Shown in pieces: positions 48,174-55,956 of a stretch of 64,000 nucleotides of DNA. Source of the DNA: Alphaproteobacteria bacterium (GTDB taxonomy: Bacteria; Pseudomonadota; Alphaproteobacteria; Micropepsales; Micropepsaceae). The DNA is taken from positions 62,001 to 126,000 of the forward strand of contig CANIAL010000006.1 of assembly GCA_947465395.1 (NCBI GenBank), given 5' to 3'. The translations under genes and the position numbers were made by a program. The notes below the pieces were generated by a model. That model searched no databases. It was not told the origin of the DNA and saw only the letters and a program-made list of their open reading frames with translations. How positions within the stretch are numbered: the stretch's first letter is position 1; every line of letters begins with the position of its first letter.

Positions 48174-49027
48174 GCGAACCCGGATTGTTCAGCCGGTTGA
48201 TGAACATGCTGCGCGGCATGGATTCCGACAGCGCCGCCATGCGCGAAAGCCTGGAGGAAGTGATCGAGGAAAGCGACCGGCAAAGCCTGTCGCTGTCGCC
48301 CCAGGAAAGGGTGATGCTGGGCAACCTCTTTGCCTTTGGCGAATTGAAGGTGGCCGATGTGATGGTGCCGCGCGCCCAGATCGTGGCAGTGGAGGAAAGC
48401 ACCAGCATGGCCGACCTGGTGGCCATGTTCCGCGAGGCGCAGCATTCGCGCCTGCCGGTGTACCGGGAAAACCTGGATGACCCGGCGGGGCTGGTGCATG
48501 TGAAAGACGCCATCGCACTGCTGGAGCCGGTTGCGGGCGACGGCTATCAACTGAAGGATTCCAGCATCGCGCGTATCATGCGGCCCATATTGTTTGCGCC
48601 GCCGTCCATGCGGGCGCTGGACCTGCTTTTAAAAATGCAGACCAGCCATACCCATCTGGCGCTGGTGATCGACGAATATGGCGGCACCGACGGGCTGGTT
48701 TCGATCGAGGACATCATCGAGGAAATCGTGGGCGACATCGCCGACGAGCATGACGACGAGGCGATTATTTTAAAGCCCGATGGCAATGGCTTTGTCGCCG
48801 ATGCCCGCATGGAGCTGGAGGATTTCCAGACCCAGACCGGCATGGCGCTGCTGGATGGCGAATCGGAAGAAGAGGTGGATTCGCTGGGCGGGCTGGTGGT
48901 GTCGCTGCTGGGCCGGGTGCCGCAGCGCGGCGAGATTGTCAGCCATCCCGCTGGCTTTGTGTTCGAGGTGCTGGAAGCCGATCCCCGCCGCATCAAGCGC
49001 CTGCGCGTGCGCCCGCCCGCGCGATGA
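48170..49027 (+). CDS. corC: CorC/HlyC-type CBS-domain transporter-associated protein
   Basis: 285 residues without membrane segments: a short helical N-terminus, two CBS domains (from VMVPRAQIVAVEEST and IARIMRPILFAPPSMRALDL) with LVIDEYGGTDGLVSIEDIIEEIVGDI split between them, and a C-terminal CorC_HlyC domain. Related proteins affect magnesium/cobalt efflux. Fixed position between ybeY and lnt. Confidence 0.9.
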   Translation: MSEPGLFSRLMNMLRGMDSDSAAMRESLEEVIEESDRQSLSLSPQERVMLGNLFAFGELKVADVMVPRAQIVAVEESTSMADLVAMFREAQHSRLPVYRENLDDPAGLVHVKDAIALLEPVAGDGYQLKDSSIARIMRPILFAPPSMRALDLLLKMQTSHTHLALVIDEYGGTDGLVSIEDIIEEIVGDIADEHDDEAIILKPDGNGFVADARMELEDFQTQTGMALLDGESEEEVDSLGGLVVSLLGRVPQRGEIVSHPAGFVFEVLEADPRRIKRLRVRPPAR

Positions 49028-50577
49028 ACGCTCTGGCGCGCATCTGTGATTTCGTGCGCGGGCTTTCGAGCTGGCGGAGGATTGGCTTCGGCTTTGCCGC
49101 GGGCGCGGTCTCGGCTCTGGGTTTCGCGCCGCTCAATCTCTTTCCCGTTCTTTTGCTGGGCTTCGCCGGTTTGCTGCTTCTGCTGGATGGTGCAAACGCA
49201 TCACCCCGCCGTTTGCGCGCCGCTTTCTTCAGCGGCTGGTCCTTTGGTTTCGGGCAGTTCCTGGTGGGCTGGCACTGGATCGGCTACGCCTTCCTGGTGG
49301 ATTCAGCCGCGCATCTTTGGCAGATGCCATTCGCGCTGGTTTTTCTCACCGCCGGGCTGGCGCTCTATTCCGGCATGGCTTGCGTCGCGGCGATGTATCT
49401 CTGGCGTCCGGGTTTTACGCGCATCCTGATTTTCGCGCTTTTCTATGCCGCCAGTGAGTGGCTGCGCGGGCACCTCTTCACCGGCTTTCCCTGGAATCTC
49501 CAGGCCTATGGCTGGGGTGCATCTTTGGCGGTGATGCAAAGCGCCAGCCTGTTCGGCGCTTACGGGCTTTCTTTCCTGACTATTCTTTTGGGCGCGTCGC
49601 TGGCGGATTTTCCCCGCCGCGCGCCCATCGCGCTGATGGCCCTGTTCGTGTGCCTTTGGGGTTACGGCGCCTGGCGGCTCAACGCCAATCCCGTCCAGAC
49701 AGTGCCGGGTGTGTCGGTGCGGCTGGTGCAGCCCGACATTCCCCAGCGGGAAAAATATCAGCGCCCGCTGGTGGCGCGAAACTGGCAGCGGTTGATTGAT
49801 CTCACCCGCGCGCCAGGCGCGCCGTCTCAGGAAAAGCCAACGCATATCATCTGGCCGGAAGCGGCGCCTTCCTTCATCCTGATGCGCTCGCCCCTGGCGC
49901 GGGACCAGATTGCGCTGCTCACCAATGGGGCGACCTTGATCACCGGGGCCGAGCGGGTGGGCGCGGAAGGCGGCGCGCTGGCCTTCTTCAACAGTCTTTA
50001 CGTTTTCGGGCATGGCGGTCGGCTGGATGCCACATACGACAAATTTCATCTGGTGCCGTTCGGCGAATATGTGCCCTTCGCGAATCTTCTGGGCCGGGTG
50101 GGAATCACCAAGCTGACAAATGGTCCGTCGGGCTTCAGCGCTGGCGACGGCCCGCATGTTTACGCGGTGCCGGGCGCGCCCGCGATGACACCGCTGATCT
50201 GCTACGAAATCATTTTCCCCGCAGCGGTGACAGATCATCAGTCGCGCCCCCAATGGTTCGTCAATGTCACCGATGATTCCTGGTTTGGTCCCTGGGCCGG
50301 GCCGCACCAGCATCTCCTGATTGCGCGCATGCGCGCCATTGAAGATGCGATACCCGTTGCACGTGCAGCCAATACGGGTGTTTCTGCGATGATTGATGCA
50401 ACCGGGCGAATCACCGCGTCGCTGGGGCTTGATCAAATGGGCGTGGTGGATGCGCCATTGCCCCGGGCGCTAGCGCCCACGCCCTATGCGCGTTTTGGCG
50501 ATTGGATTTTCGCCCTCATGCTGATGCTGTCGGCGGGCGCGGCATTCCTGCGCAGGACTGCCCAATCTTTGGGCTGA
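49024..50577 (+). CDS. lnt: Apolipoprotein N-acyltransferase
   Basis: Adds the third acyl chain to lipoproteins in the inner membrane. About seven hydrophobic helices in residues 20-210, then a nitrilase domain with the Glu-Lys-Cys triad: Glu in IWPEAAPSF (about 279), Lys in DKFHLVPFGEYVPF (about 340) and Cys in LICYEIIFP (about 396). 517 residues. Overlaps the corC stop. The substrates include the LppC-type and DUF3576 lipoproteins here. Confidence 0.95.
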   Translation: MNALARICDFVRGLSSWRRIGFGFAAGAVSALGFAPLNLFPVLLLGFAGLLLLLDGANASPRRLRAAFFSGWSFGFGQFLVGWHWIGYAFLVDSAAHLWQMPFALVFLTAGLALYSGMACVAAMYLWRPGFTRILIFALFYAASEWLRGHLFTGFPWNLQAYGWGASLAVMQSASLFGAYGLSFLTILLGASLADFPRRAPIALMALFVCLWGYGAWRLNANPVQTVPGVSVRLVQPDIPQREKYQRPLVARNWQRLIDLTRAPGAPSQEKPTHIIWPEAAPSFILMRSPLARDQIALLTNGATLITGAERVGAEGGALAFFNSLYVFGHGGRLDATYDKFHLVPFGEYVPFANLLGRVGITKLTNGPSGFSAGDGPHVYAVPGAPAMTPLICYEIIFPAAVTDHQSRPQWFVNVTDDSWFGPWAGPHQHLLIARMRAIEDAIPVARAANTGVSAMIDATGRITASLGLDQMGVVDAPLPRALAPTPYARFGDWIFALMLMLSAGAAFLRRTAQSLG

Positions 50578-50639
50578 ATTATTTCTTTCAGTTCTGTGAC
50601 CAATGCGGCTAAGTTCTGGCCAAATCAAGCTGGGCGCCC

Positions 50640-51041
50640 GTGACAAAAAAAGCCAATCCCATTGATGCCCAAGTGGGCAGCCGTGTGCGAATCCGGCGCA
50701 TGCTGATCGGCATGAGCCAGGAGAGGCTAGGCGAACTTCTGGGTCTCACCTTCCAGCAGGTTCAGAAATACGAAAAAGGCGTCAACCGCATCGGCGCCGG
50801 CCGCCTGTTTGAAGTCTCGCGCATCCTGGGGGTGCCGATTGATTTTTTCTATGAAGGTGTCAGCACCCAGGGCGAAGGCGGCTTCTCGGAATCCGAAGCC
50901 GCCCCGCCGGTGATGGAGTTTGTGTCGTCGGGCGAGGGCCTGCAGCTTTCTCTGGCCTTCATGAAGATCAAGGACCCAAAAGTGCGAAAGCGCGTGCTGG
51001 ATCTGGTCAAGAGCCTGGCGGACGAAAACGCGAGCGAGTAG
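50640..51041 (+). CDS. XRE-family helix-turn-helix regulator
   Basis: 133 residues: an N-terminal HTH (RVRIRRMLIGMSQERLGELLGLTFQQVQKYEKGVNRIGAGRL, in pieces) and a variable C-terminal half. This regulator downstream of lnt is common in alphaproteobacteria; its targets are unknown to me. GTG at 50640, 62 nt after lnt. The last codons are part of a nested palindrome shared with the hisE end. Confidence 0.88.
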   Translation: MTKKANPIDAQVGSRVRIRRMLIGMSQERLGELLGLTFQQVQKYEKGVNRIGAGRLFEVSRILGVPIDFFYEGVSTQGEGGFSESEAAPPVMEFVSSGEGLQLSLAFMKIKDPKVRKRVLDLVKSLADENASE

Positions 51042-51138
51042 GAGCAGCGACCGCACGTCGATCCAATTTTTTAAAAATTGGATCGACGCGCCTGGGCGTG
51101 CGACCATAAAAAATTATTTGCGCGACGCTTTTTCGTCC
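51020..51138. terminator. Three-level nested palindrome between XRE gene and hisE
   Basis: Outer arms GGACGAAAACGCG and CGCGACGCTTTTTCGTCC lie inside the two convergent coding ends. Middle arms are GCGACCGCACG and CGTGCGACC. The core (51056-51088) is a perfect palindrome of two 16-nt arms around one T. A bidirectional terminator is the simplest role. The flank GTGCGACCATAAAAAATTA matches the yifB repeat tail, which points to a mobile REP-like origin. Confidence 0.65.
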
Positions 51139-51428
51139 AGCCCTGAAACGCCCTCGCGCCTTTTCAATTCCGCATAGACTTCCTCGGGCGTGATCCCCGC
51201 CGCCGCCCACAGCACGCCCAAATGATAAAGCACGTCGGCAGATTCAGCCGCCAAATGCGCCTTGTCGCCCGAGACGCCGGCCAGCACCGTCTCCACTGCT
51301 TCCTCGCCGAATTTGCGGGCGCATTTCTCCACCCCCTCCGACAACAGCTTGGCGGTATAGGACGTGGCGGCATCACCGCCCTTGCGTGCAGCGATGGTGG
51401 CGAAGAGGCGGTCTAAAGCGTGATCCAT
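51114..51428 (-). CDS. hisE: Phosphoribosyl-ATP diphosphatase
   Basis: 104-residue HisE, which removes pyrophosphate from PR-ATP in histidine synthesis. Motifs: KLLSEGVEKCARKFGEEAVETVLA and SADVLYHLGVLWAAAGI. ATG at 51428; an earlier GTG adds five residues. It is isolated here from the other his genes and ends in Lys/Ser-rich SRK. Confidence 0.93.
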   Translation of the reverse strand: MDHALDRLFATIAARKGGDAATSYTAKLLSEGVEKCARKFGEEAVETVLAGVSGDKAHLAAESADVLYHLGVLWAAAGITPEEVYAELKRREGVSGLDEKASRK

Positions 51429-51452
51429 AACTCGCTTTATCACGGGAGGGCC

Positions 51453-52280
51453 TTAAAGCTCCAGCAGGCTCTTTACTTCTGCCGGGGTGACACCGGCCCG
51501 GCGCATGGCGGCCAGGGTGGCGGCATTGTCGCGCTTGGAAAATTTGCGGCCGCTGCTGTCCAGAATAAGCCTGTGATGGGCATAGGCGGGTTCGGGCAGG
51601 TCCAGCAGCGCCTGCAACAGCCGCTGCACATGGGTGGCGGGCAGCAAGTCCTCGCCCCGCGTCACCAGGTCAACGCCCTGGAAGGCATCGTCCACCACCA
51701 CCGCCAGATGATAGGCGGCGGGCAGGCCCTTCCTCGCCAGCACGATGTCGCCGAACAAAAGCGGGTCCACCGCTATCTCTGCATCATGTTCAAGGAACGA
51801 GAGCGGCCCCACCAGTTCCGCCGCCCGCGCTGCATCCAGGCGCAGGGCAAAGCTCTGATCCTTGCGCGCCGCGCGCTCATCTTCCGAAAGATGGCGGCAG
51901 GTTCCGGGATACAGATGCCCGTCAGGCCCCCCCACTGCAACATATGGCGGCGCATCGCCCGCCCGGGAGATTTCGGCGGCAATTTCCGCCCGCGTGCAGA
52001 AACAGGGATAGGTCAGCCCGCGCGCGCCCAGGATTTCCAGCGCCGCGCCATAGGCCGCGCCCCGTGCCGACTGGAACAGCAGCGGCGTTTCCCAGGAAAG
52101 CCCCAGCCATGACAAATCCTCGAAGATCGCGGACGTGAATTCAGGCCGCGACCGCGCCGCATCCAGGTCCTCGATCCGCAGCAAAAATCGCGTGCCGCTT
52201 CGCTGCGCCATCAGCGCCGCAAAGGCATGGCCCAGGTGCAGAAAGCCTGTTGGACTGGGGGCAAATCGTGTCACAGTCAT
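51453..52280 (-). CDS. gluQ: Glutamyl-Q tRNA(Asp) synthetase
   Basis: Truncated GluRS-like enzyme that puts glutamate on queuosine of tRNA(Asp). Class I motifs RFAPSPTGFLHLGHAF (HIGH variant HLGH) and SKRD (KMSKS variant). Zinc-type residues CFC and later Tyr/Cys. It lacks an anticodon-binding domain at 275 residues, as expected. ATG at 52280; the longer open frame overlaps the divergent esterase gene. Confidence 0.92.
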   Translation of the reverse strand: MTVTRFAPSPTGFLHLGHAFAALMAQRSGTRFLLRIEDLDAARSRPEFTSAIFEDLSWLGLSWETPLLFQSARGAAYGAALEILGARGLTYPCFCTRAEIAAEISRAGDAPPYVAVGGPDGHLYPGTCRHLSEDERAARKDQSFALRLDAARAAELVGPLSFLEHDAEIAVDPLLFGDIVLARKGLPAAYHLAVVVDDAFQGVDLVTRGEDLLPATHVQRLLQALLDLPEPAYAHHRLILDSSGRKFSKRDNAATLAAMRRAGVTPAEVKSLLEL

Positions 52281-52309
52281 GCCGGTCACCTTAAGATAAA
52301 ATATTCCCG

Positions 52310-52987
52310 ATGGCGTTACTTTCCGGTCCCAGCCTGATGCCGGCCAAGGGCGCACCCACCCATCTGGTGGTGCTGCTGCATGGCTATGGCGCGGATGGCG
52401 ACGATTTGATCGGGCTGGCGTCGCACTGGCAGGCGCGGCTTCCCAGCACGGCTTTCGTGGCGCCCCATGCACCGGACCGCGTGCCGGGTGCGCCGAACGG
52501 CTTTCAATGGTTTGCGCTCACCAATCGCGATCCCCATGAAATGCATTATGGCGTGGAAAGCGCCTCGGCTTCCCTTTCCGGCTTTATCGCTTCGGAACTG
52601 AAGCGACTGAACATTCCGCCCAAAAACCTGGCGCTGGTGGGATTCAGCCAGGGCACCATGGTGGCGCTGCAGCTTGGCCTGAAGGGCGGAGCGGTGACGC
52701 CGGCCTGCATCGTGGGATTTTCAGGCCTGTTGGCCGCGGCACCGCCGCCCGGCGAAATGCCGGTGCTGCTGACCCATGGCGCTGCGGACCAGGTCATCCC
52801 CGCCAGCGCCATGCTGGAAGCGGCCAATGGGTTGGCGGCGGCCGGTCACAGCGTGCAATGGCACCTGGCCCTGAATATGGGCCATTCCATTGACCAGGCG
52901 GGGCTGGAGATGGCGGGCGAATTCATCGAAATGGCCTTTGCCGGCAAGCTGGCCCGGCCTGGCCCACTGCATTCGCTTTTGCGCTGA
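52310..52987 (+). CDS. Phospholipase/carboxylesterase (alpha/beta hydrolase)
   Basis: 225 residues, carboxylesterase-2 family. HGYGADGDDLIGLA forms the oxyanion region, GFSQGTM the nucleophile elbow (Ser about 118), with Asp near LTHGAADQVIP and His in NMGHSID. No signal peptide, so cytosolic. The natural ester is unknown. Divergent from gluQ across 29 nt. Confidence 0.9.
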   Translation: MALLSGPSLMPAKGAPTHLVVLLHGYGADGDDLIGLASHWQARLPSTAFVAPHAPDRVPGAPNGFQWFALTNRDPHEMHYGVESASASLSGFIASELKRLNIPPKNLALVGFSQGTMVALQLGLKGGAVTPACIVGFSGLLAAAPPPGEMPVLLTHGAADQVIPASAMLEAANGLAAAGHSVQWHLALNMGHSIDQAGLEMAGEFIEMAFAGKLARPGPLHSLLR

Positions 52988-53109
52988 TGTTTTTGTGACG
53001 GCCTTGGCAGGAATCCGGTTTCGCCCTTAGACTGGCCCCAGTTGAGGGGAGAAGCTGTCTTCACAGATCGCGCATCCACACACGACATGCCCTGCACGCG
53101 GGATCGGCC

Positions 53110-53670
53110 ATGCTGACCGCCGCGCGCGCCGCCAGCAATTGCCCGGCCCTGGTGCTCAATGCGGATCACCGCCCGCTCAGCTATTACCCGCTGTCCCTCT
53201 GGTCCTGGCAGGACGCCATCAAGGCGGTGTTCCTGGAGCGGGTGAATATCCTGGAAGAATATGACCGTACGGTGCGCTCGGCCCGGGTCGAGATGCGCCT
53301 GCCGTCCGTGGTGTCGCTGAAGACTTATATACGGCCCGCGCGCCAGCCCGCCTTCACCCGCTTCAATGTTTTCCTGCGCGACCGTTTTGAATGCCAATAT
53401 TGCGGCGACCCCAACGACCTGACGTTCGACCATGTCATTCCGCGCAGCAAGGGCGGGCGCACCACCTGGGAAAATGTGGTCACCGCCTGTTCGCCCTGCA
53501 ACCTGGAAAAGGGCGGGCGCCTGCCGCGCGAAGCCCGCATGGTGCCGCGCCAGCGCCCCATGCAGCCCAGCGTGGTGGATTTGCGCGAACGCGGGAGGCG
53601 CTTCCCGCCCAATTATCTGCATGAGAGTTGGGCTGACTATCTTTACTGGGATAGTGAACTGGAGCCTTAA
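53110..53670 (+). CDS. HNH endonuclease domain protein
   Basis: 186 residues with a C-terminal HNH/McrA-type motif: CQYCGDPNDLTFDHVIPRSK, then TWENVVTACSPCN, with two CxxC zinc pairs. The N-terminal half (LVLNADHRPLSYYPLSLWSWQ) is typical of a chromosomal HNH family conserved in alphaproteobacteria, so it is probably not a homing nuclease. Its role is unknown. The stop shares TTAA with coq7. Confidence 0.88.
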   Translation: MLTAARAASNCPALVLNADHRPLSYYPLSLWSWQDAIKAVFLERVNILEEYDRTVRSARVEMRLPSVVSLKTYIRPARQPAFTRFNVFLRDRFECQYCGDPNDLTFDHVIPRSKGGRTTWENVVTACSPCNLEKGGRLPREARMVPRQRPMQPSVVDLRERGRRFPPNYLHESWADYLYWDSELEP

Positions 53671-54230
53671 ATCTTTTCCGAGAGTTTTATTGCGGCCCTG
53701 CAACCCGCCTTGATGGCGGCGCGCATGACGGGATAGCCGCGCGCTTCCTCCGCGCCATTGTCCAGGGCGGTCTGGCGGTGCTGCGCTTCGTCGGCGCGGA
53801 ATTCGGAAATGGTATTGCTCAGTTGCGGATCGCTGTCGCCCAGGGCCTCGATCTGCGCCGCGTAATGTTCGTCAATGGCCTCTTCCACCGCCGCGGTGCA
53901 GGCGAATGCGGCCTTCTCGCCCATCATGGCCGTGGCAGCGCCCAAAGCGAAACCGGCGATGCGCCAGACCGGCTCCAGCGCCGTGGGCCGAACCTTGCGC
54001 TGGTTGATCAGCCCGTCAAAGGTTTTCAGATGATGTTCTTCCTGCGCCGCCATGTGGTGGATCAGATCGGCGCTGGCCTTGGCGCTAGCGCGTTTGCTTA
54101 AGACCGCCAACTGGCCTTCATAGATGCGCACCGCGCCATATTCGCCGGCATGATCGACACGGATCATGGCGTCGGTGTCGGCATGGCCCGGCGCGGCGGG
54201 ACGCTGTTTTCGATGTCTTGGAGGGGTCAT
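53667..54230 (-). CDS. coq7: Demethoxyubiquinone hydroxylase Coq7
   Basis: 187-residue diiron hydroxylase of ubiquinone synthesis. Two ExxH-type repeats: IRVDHAGEYGAVRIYEGQ with AAQEEHHLKTFD, and AVEEAIDEHYAAQI with EFRADEAQHRQTA. ATG at 54230 overlaps the dsbB stop. The longer frame upstream is dsbB sequence in another phase. Confidence 0.93.
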   Translation of the reverse strand: MTPPRHRKQRPAAPGHADTDAMIRVDHAGEYGAVRIYEGQLAVLSKRASAKASADLIHHMAAQEEHHLKTFDGLINQRKVRPTALEPVWRIAGFALGAATAMMGEKAAFACTAAVEEAIDEHYAAQIEALGDSDPQLSNTISEFRADEAQHRQTALDNGAEEARGYPVMRAAIKAGCRAAIKLSEKI

Positions 54231-54700
54231 GCGCGCTTCAGCGACATCGCGGCCCAGCCGGTGATGATAAAGGCGCAGATGGCGTTCCAGGACGCCATGG
54301 AAATGCCATACAGCGACCAGGCCGCCACATCGCATTGAATATTGGGCGGCGGCGCGCCACTGCCCAGCACATAGCGGTTGCCGCTGCACGAGGCAGGCCC
54401 CGGCAGCAGATGATATTCCATGCCGGTCTGGTAGGCGCCGATCAGGCCCGAAGACAGAACCAGCAGGGCAAGGAAGATCGCCAGGTGCCGCGCATTGTTT
54501 TGATCCTTGATCATGGGTGCGCCAAGGATGCCCAGAATGGCGGCGGCGATATAGGGCCAACGCTGCCAATGGCACATTTCGCAAGGCTGTATGCCCGCGA
54601 AATATTGCAGGCCCAATGCCGCCAGCAACAGCGCCAGCGCGCCCGCGCCCACGCCCATGGCAACCAGCTTGGGATCAGCGGGCAAAAACGGCCGAATCAT
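54227..54700 (-). CDS. dsbB: Disulfide bond formation protein DsbB
   Basis: 157 residues, four membrane helices. The first cysteine pair is in PCEMCHWQRWPY (C40, C43) and the second in PASCSGN...NIQCD. It passes electrons from DsbA to quinone, which fits its coupling with coq7. ATG at 54700; the gene overlaps the VOC gene end by 26 nt. Confidence 0.9.
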   Translation of the reverse strand: MIRPFLPADPKLVAMGVGAGALALLLAALGLQYFAGIQPCEMCHWQRWPYIAAAILGILGAPMIKDQNNARHLAIFLALLVLSSGLIGAYQTGMEYHLLPGPASCSGNRYVLGSGAPPPNIQCDVAAWSLYGISMASWNAICAFIITGWAAMSLKRA

Positions 54701-55097
54701 TTTCAAACGCCTTGAACTCCAGCGCATTGCCGCTGGGATCGAGAAAGAACAATGTCGCCTGCTCGCCCGGCAGGCCTTCAAAGCGGATGCCGGGGGGAAT
54801 GATGAAATTGGTCCCCGCATCGGTCAGTTTTTTTGCCAGCACGTGCCACTGGGCCATGGTCAGGATGGCGCCGAAATGGCGCACCGGCACATTTTCACCG
54901 TCCACGTGATTATGCGCTTTGTGACCGGCTTCATCCGGGCTTAGATGCGCCACGATCTGGTGACCGTAAAAATCGAAATCAATCCATTCGTCGCTGGAAC
55001 GGCCTTCGGGACAGCCCAGCAACTGGCCGTAAAATTGGCGTGCCTCACCCAGGTCGCGCACGGGAAACGCCATATGAAAGCGTGGTCTTTCTGACAT
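54675..55097 (-). CDS. VOC-family glyoxalase/dioxygenase-like protein
   Basis: 140 residues with two beta-alpha-beta-beta-beta repeats: RFHMAFPVRDLGEARQFYGQLLGCPEGRSSDEW (in pieces) and FFLDPSGNALEFKAFE at the end. Metal ligands would be His8 and a late Glu. The substrate is unknown. Its ATG overlaps the start of the divergent YgjP-like gene in the four bases CATG. Confidence 0.85.
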   Translation of the reverse strand: MSERPRFHMAFPVRDLGEARQFYGQLLGCPEGRSSDEWIDFDFYGHQIVAHLSPDEAGHKAHNHVDGENVPVRHFGAILTMAQWHVLAKKLTDAGTNFIIPPGIRFEGLPGEQATLFFLDPSGNALEFKAFENDSAVFAR

Positions 55098-55836
55098 GTT
55101 CGGATCCTGGTTCCGCAAACAGCCTAAATCCCGCAAGCCCAAAAAGCGAGAGACGAAGTCCGCGCCGCTGCTGGCCGTGGGCGGGGAGATGGTGGCCTTG
55201 TCCGTCCGGCGCAGCGCCCGCGCCCGGCGTTTCGTGATGCGGATCAATCCCAGCGGCGAGGTCTGCGTCACCATGCCCGCCCACGCCGCCTTGGCCGAGG
55301 CGCTGGCTTTCGCCCGGGAACAGGCGGGCTGGATCACAAGCCAGCGCGCCAGGCTGCCGCCGCCAGCCCGGCTGGCGGTGGGCGCAATGATACCTTTCTT
55401 GGGCCTGGACCATGACATTGCCCTGGGCACGGGACCGGTACGGCGCGAGGGCCAAGTGATTTATGTGGGCGGGCGGCCCGAACATCATGCCCGCCGCATC
55501 ACGGATTTCCTGCGCAAGACGGCGCGTGACCAGCTTTCCACGCGCGCGCAGGAACTGGCGGCGGTGCTGGATGTGCGCGTGGCGCGGATCACGGTGCGCG
55601 ACACACAAAGCCGCTGGGGTTCCTGCTCGCATGCGGGCGCGCTGTCTTTTTCCTGGCGGCTGATCCTGGCCCCGGATTTCGTGCGCGATTATGTGGTGGC
55701 GCATGAAGTGGCGCACTTGAAGGAAATGAACCACTCGCCGCGCTTCTGGGCGCATGTGGAAACGCTGTGTCCTGACCGGGCGCGCGCGCAGAGCTGGCTG
55801 AAAAAACACGGGCGCGATCTGCTGCGCTATAGCTGA
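55096..55836 (+). CDS. YgjP-like metal-dependent hydrolase (M48-like, DUF45)
   Basis: 246 residues. The zinc motif HEVAHLKEMNHSPRFW (HExxH with a downstream His) and TVRDTQSRWGSCSHAGALSFSWRL are diagnostic of DUF45. The N-terminal 30 residues are basic and variable. The start at 55096 shares CATG with the VOC gene; a downstream ATG near 55189 is possible. Function unknown; some relatives are fused to restriction systems. Confidence 0.87.
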   Translation: MFGSWFRKQPKSRKPKKRETKSAPLLAVGGEMVALSVRRSARARRFVMRINPSGEVCVTMPAHAALAEALAFAREQAGWITSQRARLPPPARLAVGAMIPFLGLDHDIALGTGPVRREGQVIYVGGRPEHHARRITDFLRKTARDQLSTRAQELAAVLDVRVARITVRDTQSRWGSCSHAGALSFSWRLILAPDFVRDYVVAHEVAHLKEMNHSPRFWAHVETLCPDRARAQSWLKKHGRDLLRYS

Positions 55837-55852
55837 TCCAAGGCACGGAATT

Positions 55853-55948
55853 TCTCCCCCTTTGCGCGAAGCGCTTAAAAGGGGGAGATGGCCGTAGCAT
55901 CCCGCCGCCTATCTTCTGTTCAAGAGGCGGCGGAAAGATGCGAAGGCC
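55853..55948. repeat. Composite palindromic repeat between YgjP-like gene and PBP1A
   Basis: Two hairpins in tandem: TCTCCCCC...GGGGGAGA (55853-55888, with an inner GCGCGAAGCGC) and GGCC-GCATC-GCCGCCT... pairing with AGGCGGC-GATGC-GGCC (55890-55948). It may act as a terminator for both convergent genes. The build resembles REP/BIME-type repeats. Confidence 0.6.
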
Positions 55949-55956
55949 AGAGGGGG

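Noticed and set aside
53110-53670. HNH nuclease considered as a homing or mobile-element enzyme
   Set aside because: No intron, intein or repeat around it, and it resembles a chromosomal alphaproteobacterial HNH family.
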